Assembly (NCBI GenBank): GCA_963665595.2
Contig: CAXXJK010000002.1
Span: 1 to 14,125 of the forward strand
Source: G963665595 sp963665595
GTDB taxonomy: Bacteria; Actinomycetota; Coriobacteriia; Coriobacteriales; CADBOM01
DNA length: 14,125 bases
Direction of reading: 5' to 3'
Under the pieces are notes generated by a model. The model was not told where the DNA came from, did no database searches, and worked only from the letters and a program-made list of their open reading frames with translations. Below, one piece after another: positions 7,952-14,125 of this stretch (its first letter is position 1; each line of letters begins with the position of its first letter). The translations under genes and the position numbers were made by a program.

Positions 7952-9110
7952 ACGCTTGTGCGAGGGCAAGCAACTCTTCGTCGCAAAGGGCGCGCTTGAG
8001 TTTTATCGCATGTCTGCGCACGCCGGGCAACAAATCACGTGCCTGCTGGTGTGATGTGGGATAACCCATGGCATCAAGCTTGAGCTTCACCAGATTACTG
8101 CCCGAGTGCTTGCCCACCACAAGGCGTCTCTCCTGCCCAACTTCGCTAGGAGGAAACGATTCGTAGTTTGAGAGATTTTTTATGATGCCATCCGTATGAA
8201 TACCTGATTCATGCGCAAAAACATTGGGGCCCACGATTGGCTTTGCGGGATCAACCTTGCGCGTTGCAGCAGCCATAACATAGCCGACAAGCGCAGTGAA
8301 ATTCTCAGTTTTCTGAGGCATGAATCGACCTTCTACGTGGCGCAATGCCATGACAAGCTCTTCGAGTGGCGCGTTGCCCGCCCGCTCACCCAACCCTCCA
8401 ACAGTGGTGTTTACCCAGCTGGCACCTGCACGAACTGCCGCAAGCGTGTTTGCTGTTGCCATTCCAAAATCGTTGTGAGCATGAACTTCAACCTCCATGC
8501 CAGTTTCTGCGCACAGGATGCGTATCCTGTCATACATCCCAAACGGTTCCATCACCCCAAGCGTGTCGCAAAACCGTATTCGAGATGCCCCCTCGCTTTT
8601 AGCCGCTAAAGCATAGGTTATGAGAAACTCAATATCTGTGCGGGAAGCATCTTCTGCTCCCACCGACACATACATATCGTGGTCATGCGCATAAGCCGTA
8701 CAACGTCGTATCGTTTCCAGTGCCCAGGAACGACTCTTGCGCAGCTTTGTTTCGAGATGAATATCACTCGTCGCAAGCGATATCGCTACCGCATCAACTC
8801 CGCAGGCGAGCGACTGCTTGATATCCTCTATCCTTGCACGGTTCCATCCTAGAATCGAGGCATTGAGCCCTGCATGCGCGATTTCGCGCACAAGTTGCTG
8901 CTCTTCGCCTCCCATCGCAGGAATACCCGCCTCTATCTGGTCGACGCCGGTTTCATCAAGCATGTGGGCAATAGTTAGCTTTTCTTGACGGGAGAAAACA
9001 ACAAAGGCCGTCTGTTCCCCGTCGCGCAGCGTCGTATCGTCTAAACGAATACGGGGAATGCTCCCCCCGCCATCAGCTTTTTCACGTCCCGATTTCACTT
9101 CCTCATACAC
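7950..9110 (-). CDS. nifV: Homocitrate synthase NifV
   Basis: Condenses acetyl-CoA with 2-oxoglutarate to homocitrate, the organic ligand of the nitrogenase iron-molybdenum cofactor. The protein of up to 386 residues shows the DRE-TIM metallolyase hallmarks: LDDTTLRDGEQT near the N-terminus with the catalytic Arg-Asp-Gly-Glu, HAHNDFGMATANTLAA with the metal-binding HxH, and GLGERAGNAPLEELV; the C-terminal part with HESGIHTDG is typical of homocitrate/isopropylmalate-type synthases. The nif context decides for NifV over the paralogues LeuA or a lysine-pathway homocitrate synthase. The start is uncertain. GTG 9110 has no clear ribosome binding site, overlaps the upstream regulator stop by eight bases, and may rely on coupled re-initiation; GTG 9098 has GAGGAA directly against it. 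It is the last nif gene visible. Confidence 0.92.
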   Translation of the reverse strand: MYEEVKSGREKADGGGSIPRIRLDDTTLRDGEQTAFVVFSRQEKLTIAHMLDETGVDQIEAGIPAMGGEEQQLVREIAHAGLNASILGWNRARIEDIKQSLACGVDAVAISLATSDIHLETKLRKSRSWALETIRRCTAYAHDHDMYVSVGAEDASRTDIEFLITYALAAKSEGASRIRFCDTLGVMEPFGMYDRIRILCAETGMEVEVHAHNDFGMATANTLAAVRAGASWVNTTVGGLGERAGNAPLEELVMALRHVEGRFMPQKTENFTALVGYVMAAATRKVDPAKPIVGPNVFAHESGIHTDGIIKNLSNYESFPPSEVGQERRLVVGKHSGSNLVKLKLDAMGYPTSHQQARDLLPGVRRHAIKLKRALCDEELLALAQA

Positions 9111-9672
9111 CTAAATCATCAGCTAAAATAACTGCCTCGGAAACGTCCTTTAATTTGCGCCCAGAATCCATCGCAGCTTTCTGTAACTTAGAATAGGCAT
9201 CCGCTTCACTGAGTCCCTTTTTCATGAGAATGCCGCGGGCTCGATCGACCACTTTGCGCGTTGCCAACCGATCTTGCAACTCATCAATCTCACGGGCAAG
9301 CATTTTGCTTTCTTCGAAACGCGCAACAGCAACCTGAAGTGCGGGGATAATGTCGCTTTGAGCAAAAGGCTTAGTGATAAACGCCATCGCCCCGAGCTCC
9401 TGCGCCTGGGCAATAACTACATCCCGAGAAAACGCGGTAACCATGATGATGGGAGCAATGCGCTTATCGGCAAAAGCTTTGAGGACATCGCAGCCATTGC
9501 CGGTATCGAGTTGCACATCGAGAAAAATGGCATCGGGTTGTAATCTTTCAATAACCTCAATAGCATCCTTTGCATTGCGAGCCTCAGCAATAACTTCGTG
9601 TCCAGCCTCTACAAGAATTTCACGCAGATCAAGGCGGATAATTGCCTCGTCTTCGACAATGATAATCTTCAT
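9103..9672 (-). CDS. Response regulator with ANTAR RNA-binding output domain
   Basis: Receiver domain (about 1-118) with acidic E7, D8 and E9, phosphoacceptor D52 in FLDVQL, T79 and K101 in KPF, followed by a helical linker (about 118-138) and an ANTAR domain (about 134-186) with VVDRARGILMKKGLSEADAY. In characterised members (EutV, PdtaR, NasR as an unpaired relative) ANTAR domains bind paired RNA hairpins and prevent transcription termination in leaders or between genes. Its 189 residues match the usual EutV/PdtaR size. The start overlaps the kinase stop by four bases (ATGA) and the end overlaps nifV, so kinase, regulator and nifV are probably co-translated. Being embedded between nifN-B and nifV, it is probably a nif-specific antiterminator answering fixed-nitrogen or redox status; the target RNA lies outside the window or was not recognised. 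Confidence 0.92.
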   Translation of the reverse strand: MKIIIVEDEAIIRLDLREILVEAGHEVIAEARNAKDAIEVIERLQPDAIFLDVQLDTGNGCDVLKAFADKRIAPIIMVTAFSRDVVIAQAQELGAMAFITKPFAQSDIIPALQVAVARFEESKMLAREIDELQDRLATRKVVDRARGILMKKGLSEADAYSKLQKAAMDSGRKLKDVSEAVILADDLGV

Positions 9673-11072
9673 TTTTCTTCACTCTTTTCTGCCGCTATAG
9701 GCACCTCAATCTCGAAACATGCCCCGCCAGATGATAAGGTGTAACCTTTAATCGATCCTTCGAGGTCTTCTTCGATCATTGTTTTGATGAGCATAAGGCC
9801 CATGCTTGACGGATGCTCAAGCGAAAACCCTTCTGGCAAACCACAACCATCATCGCTGATTGTCATGGTGAGTTTTTTGTCACTGCGGGCAATAGCAACT
9901 TGAATCTTGCCCTCTTCCACACGAGAAAACCCATGCTCAATGGCATTTTGAATGGTCTCAGTTAAGGCAATGGCCAGCGATGATGCACCGTGGGCATCCA
10001 TATATCCGCCCTTGCCCCTTACCTCGATAGAAAACGATCCACCATAGACTCCAATCATGGAACGGCGAACCCGTTCGGAGACCATGAGTGCCATACGGGA
10101 AACATCGACGGCCTCTCCCGTTGCAGAAGCGAGCATCTCATGCACGACTGCCATAGCTTCTATACGCGTCGTTGCCTCGGTTAAGGCAGATATCACCTGG
10201 AGGTTATCGCTACGACGAATTTGGATACGCAAAAGCGATTCGATAGATTGAAGATTGTTTTTCACACGATGATGTACTTCCCGGATGATTGTTTCTTTCA
10301 CCCGCAGCTCGCGTTGCGCGGCACGACCCACTGTCACATCTTCAACAAGCAAAATTCCCCCTTGTGCAAAGGGTAGAAAACGGCGAGAGTAGACGCACTC
10401 GCCTATTCTAATATCTCCCTCCAGACAACGCTTGTGGGTCAAAGCATGCAAGATGCCCTCTGCGATATCGGACGCATTCGCCAAAATCTCGCGAATAGTC
10501 TCACCCGAAGGAAACGCTCCGCACCTTCTCAGAATTCCCGCAAGATTAGGACTCGAATACACACAAGAGCCATCCTGAGTAAGGATCAAGATTCCGTCTC
10601 CCGGCACACGCGAGGTTGAAAAAGGATCTTCAGTCCCCTCCAACCTGAGGATATCACCGGAGAGATACTCGATGAGCGATGTTGCTGCACACACGAAGGC
10701 TTCTTCCATGGCGCCAAAGGTATCGCTAAGGCCCACTGGCATATCCCGCACTATGACCGCATAGGGAGTTTGACCTCCAATAGGATATGCGTGCGAAACA
10801 AAGCACAATCCGTTTTCGCCGCGCTGCACACGACTTCCTTTTTTGATTAAACCCGTCTCAAAGCAAGCAACGATCTCCGCGTCCTGTTCGTCGATGAGAT
10901 TGCCCACCATGCGCAGCGGCGCAAGAAGAGAAGCCGTTGCAGGCTGCGCAGCCATACGAATCTGAAACCCCTCTGCCGTCGGAGTGCACACGGAGGTGAC
11001 GCAGCAACCTAAATCAGCAATCAACTGAAGATTATCCATCACGTTTGCAATATGTGTCCGCGCTTCGAACAT
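9669..11072 (-). CDS. Soluble HisKA_2-type sensor histidine kinase (EutW/PdtaS-like)
   Basis: A 467-residue kinase without transmembrane segments, so it senses a cytoplasmic signal. Residues about 1-145 resemble the GAF-like N-terminal domain found in PdtaS/EutW kinases, about 150-250 form a PAS-like domain (GDGILILTQDGSCVYSSPNLAGIL), then comes the HisKA_2 phosphotransfer motif REVHHRVKNNLQS with H267/H268, and the ATPase domain with N376 (ETIQNAIEHGF), DDGCGLP (408-414) and SSMGLMLIKTMIE. This kinase class is the usual partner of ANTAR response regulators, and the next gene is one, overlapping by four bases. The N-terminal domain contains LGCCVTSVC (cysteines 23, 24, 29), a possible metal or redox site, which is speculative. 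An 88-base gap separates it from the nifB part; the ribosome binding site AAGAAAGAG is weak. Confidence 0.92.
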   Translation of the reverse strand: MFEARTHIANVMDNLQLIADLGCCVTSVCTPTAEGFQIRMAAQPATASLLAPLRMVGNLIDEQDAEIVACFETGLIKKGSRVQRGENGLCFVSHAYPIGGQTPYAVIVRDMPVGLSDTFGAMEEAFVCAATSLIEYLSGDILRLEGTEDPFSTSRVPGDGILILTQDGSCVYSSPNLAGILRRCGAFPSGETIREILANASDIAEGILHALTHKRCLEGDIRIGECVYSRRFLPFAQGGILLVEDVTVGRAAQRELRVKETIIREVHHRVKNNLQSIESLLRIQIRRSDNLQVISALTEATTRIEAMAVVHEMLASATGEAVDVSRMALMVSERVRRSMIGVYGGSFSIEVRGKGGYMDAHGASSLAIALTETIQNAIEHGFSRVEEGKIQVAIARSDKKLTMTISDDGCGLPEGFSLEHPSSMGLMLIKTMIEEDLEGSIKGYTLSSGGACFEIEVPIAAEKSEEK

Positions 11073-11124
11073 GAGACTCTTTCTTATCGGGTATATCTAT
11101 CATAGAAGACGCGTGTTTCCCCTA

Positions 11125-11142
11125 TGTTGCCATTGGCGAACA
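11125..11142 (-). other. Small hairpin in the gap before the sensor kinase
   Basis: In the only appreciable gap of the nif region (11073-11160), the minus strand can fold TGTT-C-GCC and GGCAACA into a 7-base-pair stem with one bulged C and a 3-base loop. There is no following T-run and the loop is not the 6-base type bound by ANTAR proteins, so I give it no firm role. It may be an mRNA processing or stability element between nifB and the regulatory genes. Confidence 0.25.
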
Positions 11143-11160
11143 ATTAGATTTCGTAAATTT

Positions 11161-12996
11161 CTAGACCGCCTTGCCCCTTGTTTGTCCCTTTGCTTGCTGG
11201 CCCCTGGTGGCAACAGCCTCTACCACTGCATCCTCAATGCGATTACAGGTAATAATGGGCGTAATGCCGCGTTTATATAATGCCTGTTCGGGTGCGTGCC
11301 CAATCCGCAATGCGAGCACTGCTGCGCAATCAGCAATGGTACGCATTGACGCATCAAGTCGATTTATCTTGTCGTCTGATTCGCACTCTTCGACACCAGA
11401 GCAGTACTTTTCGACATCACGTCGCTCGACATAGCGCACACTTGTGCCGTCATAGCTATAGATATGGAAAGCACTCGCATGCCCAAAGTGTTGATCAACA
11501 ACCATCCCTCCGCGACTTGCCACCGCAATTTTGACGAGCGAGTCTTGCTCCTTGTGTGGCTGTGCACCAAGTTGGGTTTTTGTTATCTCGGCAAGACTCG
11601 CGGCACCTTTTCCAACTTCTCCTTTGATAGGCTGCTCGGCATCGGCAAGAAGATGCGAGAGATCCTCATGAATTTTGCCAACCGCATCGGCACGACACTG
11701 CTGACAATTGGTCATCTGCTTGATATGCGGAGAACATTTGGTTCTCATGTCAAGCAGAGCATGCATATCAACTTGGGGGATATCTTCAAACACGCTCCCC
11801 TTCACGGGTATGAACTGCATGACATTACCGATAAAAGCACCGAGCTCGCGGGCTTTAACAGCTACGTCAACAATACCCTGCTCGTTGATACCAGGAATAT
11901 AGACCGTGTTGATTTTGACGATAATCCCCAGACCCACAAGGGCCTCTATGCCTGCAATCTGATTAGCAAGAAGTACCGCGGCGGCGGCTTCACCCACATA
12001 CGTGATACCGTCGCACTTGGCATAGCGATAGATTTTTGCGCCCGTCTTGACATCAATTGTATTCATGGTGACCGTCACGTGTGTTACGCCCAGTGCAGCA
12101 ATCTCAGCTGCATAACGTGGCAGCATCAGTCCGTTGGTGCTCAAACAAAACGTCACCTCGGGATCTTGAGCTCGAATGAGTTCGAGTGTCTCTTTGGTAT
12201 TCTCAAAATCTGCGAGAGCATCGCCAGGGCCTGCTATCCCCACAACACTCAGATGATCTATTTTCTCCTTAGCTTCAAGGTAGCGCGCTAATGCTTGTAC
12301 AGGGGTAAGCACCTTACTCGTAACTCCCGGGCGGCTCTCGTTTACGCAATCAAACTTTCTCACGCAATAATTACAGGAAATATTGCATTTTGGGGCGACC
12401 GACAAATGGATACGAGCATTGGTGGTGCTGCATTTTTCTGAAAAGCAGGGGTGCGTGTCCGTATCAAGGCGCCGCTTAATTGGCGCAACGCTGGTTTTAG
12501 GGATTTGATCCTTGACGAGGTATGCGTCTTTGATATTCGTCCGAAATGTTGTCTGCTTTTTCTGAAGCAGAGCATTGGTAATACGGTCGATAAAAACAAG
12601 GGATCCTTGATACCCTAACATCCGCACACGCTGCCCACCTATGTGATCATGTATCGGAAAAGCGCAGCGTATGAGAGGAATACCTAACGCTTCCTCGATA
12701 CGCCTCCCATCAGAGGATCCAATTAAGACATTGGCATTTTGTTCAACAGCTAACCGCTCAATAGTGGCAAAATCAACACCGTCGACGATTTCAAATGAGT
12801 CGATTAGGAGACGCTCTGCAAGCCGCTCAATTTCTGGGCGCAAAACCTCATCAAGCGTTGAACACTTGGTCCCCGCTGCAACAACAACGGGCATGATACC
12901 TTCCTCGCAACACATGCGCACAACGCCGGCAATAAAATCAGGCTCGCCAAACACAACCGCTCGGCCTTCCGCATTATATTTATGAGAATCAATCAT
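11161..12996 (-). CDS. nifB: NifN C-terminal domain - NifB - NifX-like fusion (downstream part of split nifN-B)
   Basis: Three parts in 611 residues. Residues 1 to about 145 are the C-terminal domain of a NifN-type nitrogenase scaffold (GEPDFIAGVVRMCCEEG, LIGSSDGRRIEEALGIPLIR, HIGGQRVRMLGYQG). Residues about 180-460 are NifB, the radical SAM enzyme that makes the 8Fe-9S-C NifB-cofactor. It has HPCFS at 182-186, CNISCNYC with cluster ligands C204, C208 and C211, then RKFDC, AGPGDALA, and CQQCRADAVG with C431 and C434. Residues about 488-597 are a NifX/NafY-like cofactor-binding domain (AVASRGGMVVDQHFGHASAF). The ATG at 12996 overlaps the nifN stop (ATGA) and has no ribosome binding site of its own. 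Reading upstream in this frame gives GRYIDAM joined to IDSHKYN, a continuous nitrogenase-family sequence. The gene is therefore the 3' part of a fused nifN-B split by a 14-base duplication. The NifB portion looks intact and possibly active if translated by re-initiation. Confidence 0.93.
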   Translation of the reverse strand: MIDSHKYNAEGRAVVFGEPDFIAGVVRMCCEEGIMPVVVAAGTKCSTLDEVLRPEIERLAERLLIDSFEIVDGVDFATIERLAVEQNANVLIGSSDGRRIEEALGIPLIRCAFPIHDHIGGQRVRMLGYQGSLVFIDRITNALLQKKQTTFRTNIKDAYLVKDQIPKTSVAPIKRRLDTDTHPCFSEKCSTTNARIHLSVAPKCNISCNYCVRKFDCVNESRPGVTSKVLTPVQALARYLEAKEKIDHLSVVGIAGPGDALADFENTKETLELIRAQDPEVTFCLSTNGLMLPRYAAEIAALGVTHVTVTMNTIDVKTGAKIYRYAKCDGITYVGEAAAAVLLANQIAGIEALVGLGIIVKINTVYIPGINEQGIVDVAVKARELGAFIGNVMQFIPVKGSVFEDIPQVDMHALLDMRTKCSPHIKQMTNCQQCRADAVGKIHEDLSHLLADAEQPIKGEVGKGAASLAEITKTQLGAQPHKEQDSLVKIAVASRGGMVVDQHFGHASAFHIYSYDGTSVRYVERRDVEKYCSGVEECESDDKINRLDASMRTIADCAAVLALRIGHAPEQALYKRGITPIITCNRIEDAVVEAVATRGQQAKGQTRGKAV

Positions 12997-13931
12997 GGCA
13001 TCAATGTAGCGGCCACGATGTAGCGCCCACGCTCTTTTATCAGGTATTCCTGGGAAGCGGCTATCTTTTCTGCCTGCGCAAAGGCAACGAGTTCATCGAT
13101 AAAAGCATCGGTATCACGCAAGCCGACGGGTAAATGCATGCGCTTGTAGGGTACTCCGTAAGATTCTTTGAGGTAAGACGCAACACTGTATTCTTCTTGT
13201 ACGAACGTGGATAACTCCAGCGTAAGACGCGCACCAGCCATAGAGGAGATATCTTCGACCAATGTGCCAGCACCAGGCAGCCGTTCGTAATGCTCACGGC
13301 GAACCCCATCAAGATTATCTGAAATATCGGGCAAGAATGTCGCGCTAATTCCAAACGATGCCACAAGCTCCTTGAGATAGCGCATGTCCGCGGGACTCAT
13401 GGGCCCGCACACAACATTGAGCGTGTTGTTAGGCGTTGCATCAAGAGAAATACTCTCGATGAGGGCACGCAGAAAGCGGAAGTATCCCTCAAATTGTGTT
13501 CCGCCATAACCAGGTGCCGGCACAGGAACAAAAGCAACCTTGCTGTGGGGGTGCTCTTCTTTCCACGACTCAAGAATACGGGGTACGTCTTCACCAATCG
13601 TCTCAGCCAGACACGTGGTTGCGACCGTAATAAGGCGCGGGTTGTAGAGTTTAATCAGGTTGTCTATGCCTTTTTTTAGGTTGCTTTCGCCCCCATAAAC
13701 CGTGCCCTGTTCCGTCAGTGATGAGGAGGCAATATCGATGGGTTCATTATAATGAGTAGCCATATGGCGTCTGATATAGGTTGAACACCCTTGCGATCCA
13801 TGCAGTATGGTCATGTTGCCAGCTATGCCATAGGCGGCGTTTACTACGCCCATTGGCATGCACATCTTACACGGGTTAGCATCAAGAGCTGTGAGAGCTC
13901 CCTTTTCCTTAACGAATTTATCATTCAACAT
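12993..13931 (-). CDS. nifN: NifN, N-terminal two-thirds (upstream part of split nifN-B)
   Basis: Nitrogenase component-1-like scaffold subunit that pairs with NifE and converts NifB-cofactor to iron-molybdenum cofactor. Conserved motifs are NPCKMCMPMG (19-28), HGSQGCSTYIRRHMATHYNE (44-63), DIASSSL, GTVYGGESNLKKG (77-89) and TTCLAETIGEDV (105-116). The product is 312 residues, well short of a complete NifN because its C-terminal domain is encoded in the next frame. Up to ERGRYI (300-305) it matches the family, and the last seven residues are frameshift-derived. ATG 13931 is preferred over ATG 13949 because AGGTGGAG lies just upstream and the product then starts MLNDKFVKEKGAL. It overlaps the nifE stop by 11 bases. 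As it stands it probably cannot form a normal NifEN complex unless the downstream piece complements it. Confidence 0.9.
   Translation of the reverse strand: MLNDKFVKEKGALTALDANPCKMCMPMGVVNAAYGIAGNMTILHGSQGCSTYIRRHMATHYNEPIDIASSSLTEQGTVYGGESNLKKGIDNLIKLYNPRLITVATTCLAETIGEDVPRILESWKEEHPHSKVAFVPVPAPGYGGTQFEGYFRFLRALIESISLDATPNNTLNVVCGPMSPADMRYLKELVASFGISATFLPDISDNLDGVRREHYERLPGAGTLVEDISSMAGARLTLELSTFVQEEYSVASYLKESYGVPYKRMHLPVGLRDTDAFIDELVAFAQAEKIAASQEYLIKERGRYIVAATLMP
13004..13031 (-). repeat. 14-base tandem duplication that breaks the nifN-B frame
   Basis: On the minus strand CGTGGGCGCTACAT (13031-13018) is followed immediately by CGTGGCCGCTACAT (13017-13004), 13 of 14 bases the same. As 14 is not a multiple of three, the second copy shifts the frame. 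NifN then ends 17 codons after the reading frame should have run on into the NifN C-terminal domain, with the tail VAATLMP in place of DAMIDSH. With one copy removed the frame reads ERGRYIDAMIDSHKYNAEGR. The single mismatch is a synonymous glycine change (GGG/GGC) in the restored frame. Confidence 0.95.
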
Positions 13932-14125
13932 GACTCCACCTCTCTTCATTCGCGAAATCCCACACGGGCGAATTCATCGACTGGTTAATTTCCGTAGCAA
14001 AGTTCTTGACTCCGACAAATCCTGCAAGGGGGTGTTTACGTTCATGGTTATGGTCACAAAACGCCACGCCGAGTTTGTATGCCAAAGGCCGCTCCTTAAC
14101 GCCACCCACTAAGATATCGGCACCC
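13921..14125 (-). CDS. nifE: NifE, C-terminal fragment (5' end beyond the window)
   Basis: The last 67 residues of the other scaffold subunit of the NifEN complex. The visible part reads ADILVGGVKERPLAYKLGVA, then FCDHNHERKHPLAGFVGVKN and ends in MNSPVW plus a short tail. This KERPxAYKLGxxFCDHNHER stretch is diagnostic of NifE and separates it from NifD, which has a different C-terminal sequence. No stop or start lies between here and the window edge, so the gene is cut by the edge rather than truncated. It overlaps nifN by 11 bases, placing nifE upstream in the same transcript. Confidence 0.93.
   Translation of the reverse strand, partial: GADILVGGVKERPLAYKLGVAFCDHNHERKHPLAGFVGVKNFATEINQSMNSPVWDFANEERWSHVE

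Noticed and set aside
8211..8609. 132-codon open frame on the plus strand opposite nifV
   Set aside because: Antisense shadow of a well-conserved gene; no family resemblance and no translation signals.
11073..11160. ANTAR target RNA upstream of the kinase
   Set aside because: I found only a small bulged hairpin with a 3-base loop. There is no pair of 6-base-loop hairpins with the expected A and G positions, and no terminator.
11464..12291. 275-codon open frame on the plus strand opposite nifB
   Set aside because: It lies entirely antisense to the conserved radical SAM part of NifB, has no recognisable domain or ribosome binding site, and its composition follows from the codon pattern of the opposite strand.
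12990..13031. Programmed ribosomal frameshift joining nifN and nifB
   Set aside because: No slippery heptamer or downstream structure is seen. The tandem duplication fully explains the frame change, and a shift at any single site would leave extra residues in a conserved region.
1..14125. CRISPR arrays, insertion sequences, tRNA or rRNA genes
   Set aside because: No regularly spaced repeats, transposase-like frames, terminal inverted repeats or cloverleaf-type sequences were recognised on reading both strands.

Overview
The window looks like chromosomal DNA from an anaerobic Gram-positive bacterium of roughly balanced GC content. The evidence is a nifN-B arrangement of the kind known from clostridia, a BceRS-BceAB antimicrobial-peptide module typical of low-GC Gram-positives and some Coriobacteriia, and Gram-positive style ribosome binding sites. 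The exact lineage cannot be fixed from the sequence alone; Clostridia or Coriobacteriia are my best guesses.

The left half (1-7870) is transcribed rightward. It starts with a two-gene unit, an XRE-type regulator with a TPR-like C-terminal region (88-1197) overlapping a CPBP intramembrane protease (1194-2096). A single TM1586-type nitroreductase (2214-2930) follows, behind an unusual promoter with a dyad inside a long spacer. Next comes a complete peptide-antibiotic sensing and detoxification module: OmpR-type response regulator (3114-3785), small intramembrane-sensing histidine kinase (3787-4833), ABC ATPase (4975-5742) and large FtsX-type permease (5732-7795). Two inverted repeats lie between the kinase and the ATPase. 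A strong rho-independent terminator at 7829-7869 closes this half.

The right half (7950-14125) is transcribed leftward and is the downstream end of a nitrogen-fixation operon. In transcription order it holds the end of nifE (cut by the window edge), nifN, a NifN C-terminal/NifB/NifX-like fusion, a soluble HisKA_2 sensor kinase, an ANTAR-domain response regulator and nifV (homocitrate synthase). NifE, NifN and NifB build the iron-molybdenum cofactor and NifV supplies its homocitrate. Apart from one 88-base gap before the kinase, all these genes overlap by 4-11 bases. The kinase/ANTAR pair therefore appears to belong to the nif transcript and probably controls it by antitermination.

The most notable observation is at 13004-13031. 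A 14-base tandem duplication (13 of 14 bases identical) shifts the frame and splits what should be one continuous nifN-B gene. Removing one copy restores a conserved nitrogenase-family sequence and a predicted 918-residue NifN-NifB-NifX fusion. The new stop codon overlaps an in-frame ATG of the downstream part (ATGA), so both halves could still be made. The event may be a real mutation, a phase-variable tract, or an assembly artefact.
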